Below are positions 28,146 through 36,500 of a DNA stretch of 64,000 nucleotides, piece by piece. The position numbers were made by a program, and so were the translations under genes. The stretch is from an uncultured Lachnospiraceae bacterium (GTDB taxonomy: Bacteria > Bacillota > Clostridia > Lachnospirales > Lachnospiraceae), in NCBI GenBank assembly GCA_910578845.1, contig CAJTSL010000015.1, positions 13,677-77,676 on the forward strand, in the 5' to 3' direction. Below the pieces are notes generated by a model. That model was given only the letters and a program-made list of their open reading frames with translations, was not told the origin of the DNA and ran no database searches. Position 1 is the first letter of the stretch. Each line of letters starts with the position of its first letter.

Positions 28146-28604
28146 TCATCTTGCCAGTGCCCCGAGCATCTGCGACGGGTTTTCCTCTGCGTTGACTTTC
28201 TCAAACGCCTTTACAATGATACCCTCTTCATTGATCAGATACGTAGTACGTACCACGCCCATGCTCGTTTTCCCATAGTTTTTCTTCTCCTGCCACACAT
28301 CATAAGCTTTGATGCAAGTCAGCTCTGTATCAGAAAGCAATAGAAACGGAAGCCCATATTTTTCCTCAAATTTCTTGTGGGATGCCACGCTATCCTTACT
28401 AATGCCAATCACTACTGCTCCTTTTTCCTGGAACTGAGGATACAATTCCCCGAAATTGCATGCTTGCTTCGTGCATCCTGGCGTATTATCTTTCGGGTAA
28501 AAATATAGAATAACTTTCTTCCCTTTATACTCTTCCAATGTGTGTATCTCTCCGTTCTGATCCGGCAATGAAAAATCCGGTGCTTTTATCCCTGTTTCCA
28601 GCAT
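28146..28604 (-). CDS. bcp: Thioredoxin-dependent peroxiredoxin, Bcp/PrxQ type
   Basis: Reduces hydrogen peroxide and organic peroxides in the cytoplasm. Seen: APDFSLPDQNGEIHTL, the peroxidatic Cys in PKDNTPGCTKQAC (C44) with the resolving Cys five residues later (C49), as in atypical two-Cys PrxQ enzymes, and a conserved VVRTTYLINEEG strand. Length ~152 is normal. The open frame extends seven codons further, but that extension contains the AAGGAGG ribosome site itself, so the start at 28604 is used. Confidence 0.95.
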   Translation of the reverse strand: MLETGIKAPDFSLPDQNGEIHTLEEYKGKKVILYFYPKDNTPGCTKQACNFGELYPQFQEKGAVVIGISKDSVASHKKFEEKYGLPFLLLSDTELTCIKAYDVWQEKKNYGKTSMGVVRTTYLINEEGIIVKAFEKVNAEENPSQMLGALAR

Positions 28605-28658
28605 ACTGTTCTTCTCCTCCTTCATCGCTCATATTCTTCCCCAAATAGCCTTTCCTTA

Positions 28659-29267
28659 TCAAAACAGGCTCAACTGTTCATAATCAGTTCTTCTTTTCAA
28701 TAGACAAGGTTCTTTATGCAGAAATTCCTCTGTTCTCTTATCATCAAATATCCAAGGCATAATCTCACTCTTTTCTAATATGAGCGGCATACGATCATGG
28801 ACAGGTTTCATAGAATCATTAGCCTGCGTAGTAAGGATTGCAAAGCGTTCCCCATCCTGATAGCGGTTATAGATCCCTGCCATGAACAATACCCGTTCAT
28901 CTTTCCGGTAGAAAATATTCTTCTCTTTATTCCTGCTCCACTCGTAGAACCATGTCGCCGGCACGACGATACGCCTATGCCCAATGCTTTCCCGAAATGT
29001 CTTCTTCTCCCATACGGATTCACTTCTGGCATTGAAAATAACCTGCTTTCCTTGGAACCCCGGGAATCCCCATCGCCAAAATCCACATTCCAATTCTTGC
29101 CCCGCCGCCATTAGGACCGGAGCCGTTTCTGTCGGATGGATATCCTTTGCCTGGAACCGCGGCTCTGCCCAAGCTGCTCTTTTTCCCTTTACGTTCCTGT
29201 CTACAGCCCAGACAATTTGTCCAATTTCCCTAGCTATCTCATCATCCACATAATACCTGCCACACAA
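28659..29267 (-). CDS. SRAP/YedK-HMCES family protein (abasic-site DNA crosslinking)
   Basis: SRAP proteins trap abasic sites in single-stranded DNA through the N-terminal cysteine, which must be residue 2 and exposed after Met removal. The frame has an ATG at 29294, but the invariant CGRY would then be at residues 11-14. A TTG directly before the Cys codon (29267) has AAGGA seven bases ahead, so translation from this TTG gives Met-Cys-Gly-Arg-Tyr as the family requires. Also seen: the FNARSESV loop, catalytic Glu in ATWFYEWSRN and His in PVHDRMPLIL. The C-terminus (YEQLSLF) is normal. Likely role: protection of stalled forks and SOS-linked repair. Confidence 0.93.
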   Translation of the reverse strand: MCGRYYVDDEIAREIGQIVWAVDRNVKGKRAAWAEPRFQAKDIHPTETAPVLMAAGQELECGFWRWGFPGFQGKQVIFNARSESVWEKKTFRESIGHRRIVVPATWFYEWSRNKEKNIFYRKDERVLFMAGIYNRYQDGERFAILTTQANDSMKPVHDRMPLILEKSEIMPWIFDDKRTEEFLHKEPCLLKRRTDYEQLSLF

Positions 29268-29341
29268 AGAAAATTCCTTCCTTTCTGTCATCATATTACA
29301 TTATTCCATCTTCGAAACCTTTCTATTCTCATATGAATCCT

Positions 29342-29677
29342 CTAGTTGATGTTTTCCCATTTTAGTTCACTATCCACTGGCTTCATCCAATATTGATCAG
29401 ACAGGCTTAGTCCGTAACATTTTAATAATAACTGCTCCGGATACTGAATACCTAATTGCGCCAATGCTGTCCTGAGTCCCATCCGGCTTGCAGGAATGCT
29501 TCTCCCAAGCCACCATTCATTTAATTCTTTTTTATTTGGAACGCCCGATCTTACCTCTATTCCAACTGGCAGGAAATCCCATTCATCATTCTTCGTCACT
29601 TTTAGTATCGTTGCAGTATCATCATCCAATTCCAACTCTACTACAGACACATTTTTATTCATCAAGATACATCTCAT
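29342..29677 (-). pseudogene. N-terminal remnant of a HipA-like kinase gene
   Basis: 111 residues starting at an ATG with a strong AAGGAGGT, preceded by TGTACA-N17-TATAAT. The sequence (ILMNKNVSVVELELDDD, LNEWWLGRSIPASRMGLRTAL, YGLSLSDQYWMKP, LKWENIN) matches the first part of HipA-like proteins from Clostridia, which normally continue for 200 or more residues with the kinase core. Here a TAG follows LKWENIN, and no continuation was found in the 75 bases before the SRAP gene. It is a truncated gene, or less likely a free-standing N-terminal domain. Confidence 0.65.
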
Positions 29678-29945
29678 CGGACTTCCACCTCCTTGGCTCT
29701 ATACAAAAAGGAATTTGTGTTTATTATATCCAATGCATTATAGAATGTACAGATAGAAAATGGCACATTCGGCTTTGTTTCTTTGTTATTCTCTTCAATC
29801 CCGGCAATCGGGACAAATAAAAGAGAGCATGAATCGTTCTATAAATAAGCATTGCACGTGACACACAAATATTATATTATCAAGTATATAAATCAGAAAT
29901 TATCATAGAAATTCTAATAGCTAAACCTAAGAGGTAAATTTTCCA

Positions 29946-30905
29946 ATGAAAAAATATTTTCTTCCTTTTATCTATGCATTGCCAAGCGTTTTAATCGGAA
30001 CTTTAGTCATGTATATGCAGGGAATTTCAGTAACTATTTATATACGCAATTTTATTTTTCTGATAATAGGCAGTATCTTATCAATTATATACATGTTACG
30101 AAAAAGCAATATCAAACTAAAGCACATTTGCGCAATAGCAGTTTTAAGCGTTTTATTTTTGTATAGTTCATTTCTATCTGATGGAATTGATGGCGTTCAC
30201 AGATGGATTCCAATTGGGCCTATCTATCTCAATGCTGCGTTTATTGCATTACCCATTTTGTTAATTACAATCAGCAGACTTTTATTAAATGGATATGCAA
30301 AGTTCTGTTATACCCTTATTTTCATTACAGCGATCGCTTTGTTTTTACAACCTGATGCTTCCATGTTAAGCGCCTTTTCTATCGCATTAATACCGTTTTT
30401 TTGTACCGGAAACACTGATAGGCCTCTCAGATACGTCATTTTATTCCTCCATTCTTGCTCAACTTGCGAATTTTGGGCGCAAGATGCTAATCAGCGTCGG
30501 CACAAATTTGCGTGTGAAAAATCTTCCATATATGGATTTTTCACACTAACCATGATGCTAGTTTTAACAAGTATATCTTGGTGGAACATAGACCATCTTG
30601 CACCAGTTCCCTATGTAGAAGATATACTCATTTTGGCTCGAAAAAGTGGCTGGTTATATTTATTTTTCTGTATACTCTCTCTTTTCATTTTATTATGGCC
30701 ATTTGTTAAGAACCGTAAGCGCCAGCAATGTAGCATAATATCTATCAGTTTAGGCACATTCTTCTCTGTTATAATTTTATGTACGCTATTAGGCAATTTC
30801 CCAGTGCCTCTTATAGGTTATGGATTTTCACCAATTATCGGTTATTTAATATCTGTTTCCTATGTGGAAAAAGAAAGCGCATGCCACTCAGGTTCATACC
30901 GCTAA
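29946..30905 (+). CDS. FtsW/RodA/SpoVE-like membrane protein, diverged and interrupted by a repeat
   Basis: A hydrophobic protein with ~9 segments. GVHRWIPIGPIYLNAAFIALP resembles the conserved loop of SEDS glycosyltransferases (G-x-R-RW-I-x-L-G-P), and NFPVPLIGYGFSPIIGYL near the end resembles their last loop (PFxSYGG). The protein is shorter and more diverged than true FtsW or RodA, and key residues are not all present, so polymerase activity is doubtful. About 30 residues in the middle (from ~170) are hydrophilic with several Cys, Gln and Arg; this is where a dispersed DNA repeat sits in frame at 30455-30548. The stop overlaps that of the convergent NERD gene by 12 bp. AT-rich. Confidence 0.6.
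   Translation: MKKYFLPFIYALPSVLIGTLVMYMQGISVTIYIRNFIFLIIGSILSIIYMLRKSNIKLKHICAIAVLSVLFLYSSFLSDGIDGVHRWIPIGPIYLNAAFIALPILLITISRLLLNGYAKFCYTLIFITAIALFLQPDASMLSAFSIALIPFFCTGNTDRPLRYVILFLHSCSTCEFWAQDANQRRHKFACEKSSIYGFFTLTMMLVLTSISWWNIDHLAPVPYVEDILILARKSGWLYLFFCILSLFILLWPFVKNRKRQQCSIISISLGTFFSVIILCTLLGNFPVPLIGYGFSPIIGYLISVSYVEKESACHSGSYR
30455..30548. repeat. Dispersed hairpin repeat, copy C (inside the FtsW-like gene)
   Basis: A perfect 12-bp stem GTGTGAAAAATC (30512-30523) / GATTTTTCACAC (30535-30546), preceded by GGCACAAATTTGCG. The same elements occur in copy A (39767) and copy B (47850). The left part also holds the smaller inverted repeat TTGCG/CGCAA. The repeat is read through in frame by the host gene. 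Confidence 0.65.
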
Positions 30906-31898
30906 ATTTTTCTTGGATATCTTATGCCTATTTATTTTACACACCACCTCGTTTATTGCCGCTTTATCCATTAATTCCCCTTGATATCTCATTATGAAAT
31001 CACCCAACTGATCTTTTTTGATAACGGGTATATTTGCATTTTCCAGGCCACTTGTCATAATATTCGGATGCGCCAGGCAAATGACATCTATTATCGGGAC
31101 TTCTTTGCCAACAATGCTTTCCATCAAAACATGGTGCCTTACTACTTGCTGCCCTGGATTGATTTCCGGGAGCCACTCTTCTTCCCTCTTCTTCTTTCTC
31201 AGCCAATTGCCCTGGTGGTCAATATGAAGCTGACCGGAGTAATTTTTAGTTTCAATCAGAAATACACCCTGTGGGCCTACCACTATGTGGTCATATTCCT
31301 GGCTTTCGTCTATGAACGTCTGGTTTTCGAGTAATATGCATCGATTGCTGTACTTGCTTGTGCAGTCTTTCTCTATTACATAATAATCATCCGTAAGCCA
31401 TTTAAGAACATACTCCACTTCCTTTTCTCCCATCGCTCCCCATTCAGCGATAATGCCATGATCATCTTCTTTTTCATTCTCTATATTATCTTCTTTTTCA
31501 TCTTCTATTTCATTTTCTATTTCATCTTCTTCTTTTTCAAATTTGGCACTCTGTATTTTCTGATCCAAGCAATCACGCATTGACTTCATCACCGACATAA
31601 TATGCTGATAAATGCTCTCATTACAAGTATGAAGGACATAATATGTACTCCAATATTTTTTCTCTGCATTATAACGGACAATTATTTTTTTCAGCAACTT
31701 TTCATCTGCATTCTCTACCACTCTTGCAAATTCGGTTATGCACTCCTGCTCATTACTTTTATATGGGTACAATTTCAAAAACTTGTCCATCCTGCTTTCA
31801 AATATTGCCTTTTTCAAACGATTGTATTCTCGTATCGCTTCTAACTGACGTTGTCTTTCCTTCTCCTCACGTTCCATACTACTTAGAATACTTGTCAT
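30894..31898 (-). CDS. NERD-domain (nuclease-related) protein
   Basis: The C-terminal half has a NERD domain, a restriction-nuclease-like fold: GAMGEKEVEYVLKWL, then FIDESQEYDHIVVGPQGVFLIETKNYSGQL with the Asp and Glu-x-Lys expected for metal binding. The N-terminal ~110 residues are helical (basic coiled coil), and a very acidic linker (~130-160, rich in Glu/Asp/Asn) joins them. AAGGAGG lies nine bases before the ATG at 31898; an ATG two codons earlier is too close to it. It is the last gene of the defence operon, 14 bp after the exonuclease. Inferred role: DNA or RNA cleavage as an effector or processor of that system. Confidence 0.88.
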   Translation of the reverse strand: MTSILSSMEREEKERQRQLEAIREYNRLKKAIFESRMDKFLKLYPYKSNEQECITEFARVVENADEKLLKKIIVRYNAEKKYWSTYYVLHTCNESIYQHIMSVMKSMRDCLDQKIQSAKFEKEEDEIENEIEDEKEDNIENEKEDDHGIIAEWGAMGEKEVEYVLKWLTDDYYVIEKDCTSKYSNRCILLENQTFIDESQEYDHIVVGPQGVFLIETKNYSGQLHIDHQGNWLRKKKREEEWLPEINPGQQVVRHHVLMESIVGKEVPIIDVICLAHPNIMTSGLENANIPVIKKDQLGDFIMRYQGELMDKAAINEVVCKINRHKISKKNLAV

Positions 31899-31912
31899 AG
31901 CCATACGCCTCC

Positions 31913-32584
31913 TTACGCAAAGCAGATCGTACTAAAGTCAATCATATCTCCCAAAGTACATCCGCTTCCTTTTTCTTCGTGATTCGTCAGATTCTTTACC
32001 ACGGACAACAAGCTGAAGAATTCTTCTTGATTTCTTGTGACCGTAAACAGATCCGCAGTATTTCTTGCATCGCACAAGGCATCATGCATATCCCCCATAA
32101 AATATTGTCCAATAGAATTTAATGCTTTTTCTATCGAAATTAGTTTATCTGCTTTCACAAGTTCACAATAGTCTTTCTGAAAGTCCACCCAATTCTCAAG
32201 AACTGCCCTGACTTCCTCTGTTCTATGTGTATTTTTCAAACATATTTCCTTGGATACTTGTTCCAGGTCGTTTCCACTCCATGCATAGATTGTAAATTCA
32301 TCATCAAGGGATTTGCACCATAGCGCAAATTGTGAAAACACATCGTTAAACTTTGGCGCACCAGCTAGCTTGCTCGGTGTAATCCCGGTAAGAACGGAAA
32401 TTCTCTTATAAATTTCTCTCACATATTCCGGTTTCACATATTCTTTAAATGTTGTTATCTCCTTTAGCTCTTCATCCAACATCACGGCGCCAATCTCAAT
32501 GATTTCCCTCGGACATATTTGCCGCTCCTCTTGATATTCTTTTGAAATCGGATGCATCTCAAAATCTACAAATATATGTTTCAT
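31913..32584 (-). CDS. DEDDh-type 3'-5' exonuclease (RNase T / DnaQ fold)
   Basis: Starts with the first catalytic pair IFVDFEM (D7, E9), has a middle Asp in AWSGNDLEQV and the final His and Asp in GDMHDALCDARNTADL. These are the DEDDh residues of DnaQ, RNase T and the KapD/eri-1-like group. Length 223 is one domain plus a short tail. GGGAGAAG precedes the ATG. It is the first gene after a terminator and the motif promoter at 32630, so it and the NERD gene form a separate transcript controlled like the main operon. Target (RNA or DNA) is not visible. Confidence 0.9.
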   Translation of the reverse strand: MKHIFVDFEMHPISKEYQEERQICPREIIEIGAVMLDEELKEITTFKEYVKPEYVREIYKRISVLTGITPSKLAGAPKFNDVFSQFALWCKSLDDEFTIYAWSGNDLEQVSKEICLKNTHRTEEVRAVLENWVDFQKDYCELVKADKLISIEKALNSIGQYFMGDMHDALCDARNTADLFTVTRNQEEFFSLLSVVKNLTNHEEKGSGCTLGDMIDFSTICFA

Positions 32585-32629
32585 AGTCTTCTCCCTTCCT
32601 CAAGGTATCTTCTTATTTCTTACAAGTAC

Positions 32630-32678
32630 ATCATAAAACATTGTTAAAGCTTCCTTTCCAAAAAAACCTGCAAAAAAA
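32630..32678 (-). promoter_or_regulatory. GCAGG-T7 promoter motif, site 1 (exonuclease-NERD unit)
   Basis: Read on the minus strand: GCAGG followed by seven Ts, then 24 bases, then TATGAT (32630-32635), i.e. 31 bases from GCAGG to the -10 box. No TTGACA-like -35 is present; the motif sits where a -35 or an activator site would be. The same arrangement occurs at sites 2 and 3. Confidence 0.75.
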
Positions 32679-32703
32679 TAGACCAGTGATTTCTCACTGA
32701 TCT
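32672..32703 (-). terminator. Rho-independent terminator after the MYG1 gene
   Basis: On the minus strand AGATCAGTGA-GAAA-TCACTGGTCT forms a 10-bp stem (one G-T pair) with a GAAA tetraloop, followed by A and seven Ts. It starts 26 bases past the MYG1 stop codon. Its T-run directly adjoins the GCAGG motif of site 1. Confidence 0.8.
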
Positions 32704-32729
32704 GTTTCTATTGCGCTTCTGGCAATATC

Positions 32730-33557
32730 CTAGTTTTGTGGGACAACGATTAATTTGCAAATACATATCGCTTGTTCTTCTGTATCGGTATTCATCAAGT
32801 ATCCTCCCGGATGACAGAAATTTACGCCGGGGATTCCAATTATATTTTCCAGCTCTTCTCTATTCTTCCCACGCCAATGGGCAGGAAACGGAAGTTTACA
32901 TTCTTGGCTTCCTATCTCAATCGGTACCGCTTGTATATTATATCCTCCTCTGGCAGATGGGTATACTACATATTTGGCTTTGGATGGAATCAATATACCT
33001 TTCCACGGCACACCAACATCCAAAACAACGGTATCATCTTCCATCTTTGATAATGCTTCTCCTACGATCGCTTTAGCATTTTCACAGCTCCTCATACTGG
33101 CAATCTCATTTTGCAAGATAAATGTGGCGACATCTACAGCTTTAAAAAAACAGGCATCAGATTCCAGTCCACTGTCCCATGTAGGATTTGCTTGCGTGAT
33201 AACCCTAGCCAACTGGTTATTGCCTCCCATATTATCCTGGATATCCAACGGTTGTATAAAACTCTCGTCAAAAGCTTCAGCCGCACTTTTACTCACCAGC
33301 TCTGCGCCATATTCTTTCCATAACAGCCCGAAAGAAGCATATGGCACACCATTATCCCTTGCCAATAAATTCTCATTGTGATGATCATATTCTCCGCCAC
33401 ACAAATCAAAAACCAATCCATCATAGCCTTCCGGCACTTTGTTTCTCCGGATAATTGTGATGTCCGGTTTTAGAATTCTTAATAATGCAGCGGAAAATAC
33501 ATCATCTGCGTGAAATCTTCCCGCATGTGTCATCGCTTCATTTGGTAGATTCTTCAT
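32730..33557 (-). CDS. MYG1 family (UPF0160) metal-dependent hydrolase/exonuclease
   Basis: MYG1 proteins share the DHH-phosphoesterase fold; the eukaryotic member has been reported as a 3'-5' RNA exonuclease. Seen: THAGRFHADDVFSAALL at the N-terminus, FDLCGGEYDHHNENL with the Asp-His-His motif, DIQDNMGG, and the C-terminal YNIQAVP and CHPGGYLM segments. Length 275 is slightly short for the family (~290-340). Its ATG directly follows the TAA of the DUF2357 gene with no gap, so it is translationally coupled to the defence operon, an unusual place for this otherwise housekeeping-type family. Confidence 0.88.
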   Translation of the reverse strand: MKNLPNEAMTHAGRFHADDVFSAALLRILKPDITIIRRNKVPEGYDGLVFDLCGGEYDHHNENLLARDNGVPYASFGLLWKEYGAELVSKSAAEAFDESFIQPLDIQDNMGGNNQLARVITQANPTWDSGLESDACFFKAVDVATFILQNEIASMRSCENAKAIVGEALSKMEDDTVVLDVGVPWKGILIPSKAKYVVYPSARGGYNIQAVPIEIGSQECKLPFPAHWRGKNREELENIIGIPGVNFCHPGGYLMNTDTEEQAICICKLIVVPQN

Positions 33558-36500
33558 TTAATTGTCCTCTTCTTCATCGACGCCGACTACTTCAATTGAT
33601 GCAGCTCGCTTATCACCATTTAAGTATAAATCCAGAGCATATGTTAAATCACTCATTTTTGATAAGCTTTCTGGTTTTTCTACAGCCAGCTTGAATCTTA
33701 CACTGGAATTAGGGTGTTTCATATATTTATCTAACAGCCTTATGGTATTAGATGTACGTTTTGCTTCTTTACTGCCAACTGCCAATATTGTAAATCCACT
33801 TGTTTTTTCAGGATCTCGCAGTCTCAATACCGCTAATATTGCTTCTAGATATCCTAAATATCTCTTTTTATCTTGCATTTTTACTTCAAACTTCTCACCG
33901 AAGCGTTCACATCTTGCTAACATTCTTTTAAGCCCTTGTAGGATAAACTTGACCATTTCATTCATAAACGCTTCGTCAACATTGTAAAATGCATAGATAA
34001 GATCTGAATCAAAACAACACATCTTTCCCAGTTCTTTAACCAAAATATCCATTTTAACACGATAAGCGTCTTCATCAACTGCACTGCGCACTTCATTGAT
34101 CAATACTTTGATCGCGGATTCGTTTTCACTATTTTTGAGTAACATATCCATCATTGACTTCATTCGCCATTTTTCATTAAATTTATCATAATCTGCAACG
34201 AAAAACTTTTGGATGAGGTCTGGTGTATATTTCCCGATCGAAAACATAACCTGCATACAGTCTCCCATAAAGAAAGATAAGTCTCTGCCTTCATTATCTT
34301 GAAAGAAGCCTTCGGGAATATCTTTCATTTTAAGTATCCCGGCAATTTGCCCTAAGTATTGATATAACTTAGTATGGATAAACCAACTAACAAATTCTTT
34401 CGCTTCCGGCAATTCACTAAGCACGATATTACGGATTCGAAATATATTCTGACTAAGGAACCGGTCAGTCATTGCAATCTGATGTGACTTATCCTGATGC
34501 CCTACATAACATACCATATGCCTTTTAATATTGCTTTCGATTTTAACCAAGCTATCTCGTGTAACCGCAATTTCTACGAGAACATTCTCATCCGGCTGTA
34601 AATTGGTTTTCGGCGGCCAAATATTCACAGATTTATTTTCTCTCTTCACATTCGCCCACTCCACAATAATTTCGTCGAATGCCTTTTCGTTAGGATTCTC
34701 CGGCCTTAAAGTTAACTCATAACTGTTATCAAAACCATATTTATACTTTACAGACAGTTTCACAATAACATCATGATCCAAAGGAAAGCTCTTGTCTGTA
34801 ATGTATGCTTCTATTAATGCCGAGGTCCTGCCAAGATCCTTCTTTTTCAAAGGAAACCTGAACTCCTTTTCATATGCTTTTAATACAAGGCGTTCTTCCA
34901 CTACATGATTGTTCTCCTCTCCCATTACATCAAAAGAGATATCAGTACCGACAAGTTCTAATTGCGCATAATTTCCATCCTTAATCACTTCCAAACTAAG
35001 TTCCGGAAGATACTCTGTCCAAGTCGGCTTATGCTTTCTTAACCGATCATGGAAAACATAGGCTCCTTGGTTGATATGCTCATTCACACTACAATAAATG
35101 CCCTTAAATGACGCCTTAAATGATTCATGCGTATCCATTATGATAGATTTCACTTCTTCCACTGACACAAAATCCATAATAACATCATTTAGAATATTCA
35201 CATACTGAACGGGAGACTCTCTCGGCAATAGATACTTTATTTCATTCCAAAATTTTCCGAAAGCGCTCAGCCATTTGTTTTTACTTTTTCGTACAATGAA
35301 TTTATCATATTCGACTCTGAACACATTTACAGTATCATTTTCTACAGATGTGTAATTATGTCCTATGCCCTCTTTTAATACACTGCGAACAGTGCCGGAT
35401 TTTACTAAGCCATCAAGTTCCTGCTCCCCGATTGTATAGCCCACCTTATTGGCATACGTTTTAGCATAATATTTTAAAAACGCATACTCTGTAATATATT
35501 CCCCGCTCTCCTTTTCCGGAAATGGCGGATAGTGATTGCATACATAGCCTTGTACTCGCTTCTCATCTTTTATCGTGAGCAAACCGGCACTCGCCACTTC
35601 TCCCAACAAATCTATTGACACAAATACATCCGTTGGCTGAAATACATTCTTCTCCGTGCCTAAAATCTCCGTTAGCGCCGCCACGCTTCTCCATACAGGA
35701 AAGCTTCTTGGAAACCATGCTTTCACGCATTGTTTTAATTTTTTCTGTGAAAACTCTTCCAATGCATCCGGGACTGTATAGATAAAATAGTCATCATATG
35801 TAAGCTTTACCCGATTCCTTATTTTCCCCAGTGATCGCATGAGCGCTTCTGTACGAAGTTTATCTCCTACTGCATCAGAAACATAAATTAATTCTTTTGC
35901 TCCGGGGTAAACACAATGATCCCTTACTTCATAAACCGTAGTCGCATTATTGTCTTCATATACAACTGCAACACTTGAAACATTTTCCAATGCTTCTTCA
36001 TTTACTGTTGTATATGCACCATTTGCCAGTACATCATACACACAAGTACCAATCTGGGAAACTTCTACATGATCAGTATATGTCAAGCTATGTCCCAAAT
36101 ACGCTTCTATTTGATCTAAGCACCAGTTTACGACATAGTTGATGCCGCTCACATCAGCCCAAATCTTTAATTCTTCCAATTTGCGGCCTATCCTAACATC
36201 TATATTGACCGGGTAGCCTCTCTTCTCCATCAAGTCACACGTACAATCCCCGGCAAAGGACAATTGATACTCGTCAATTCCTCCCGTTCCGTTTTTACTA
36301 AGCCCCGTAGGCCTCATGTAAATCATTTGCTTATCCAGTGATAATGAGATATGGAGCGGACTGTCTTTATCATAATCTACTATGCATTCAAATAATTGCT
36401 CATCCTCTTCCGAAAGGTCTATCCGTTCCTCAAAAATCTGAACCGAATCAAAGCTTGTAATATAAGCGCACAGAGAAACAAATACAGCTTTTACATACAT

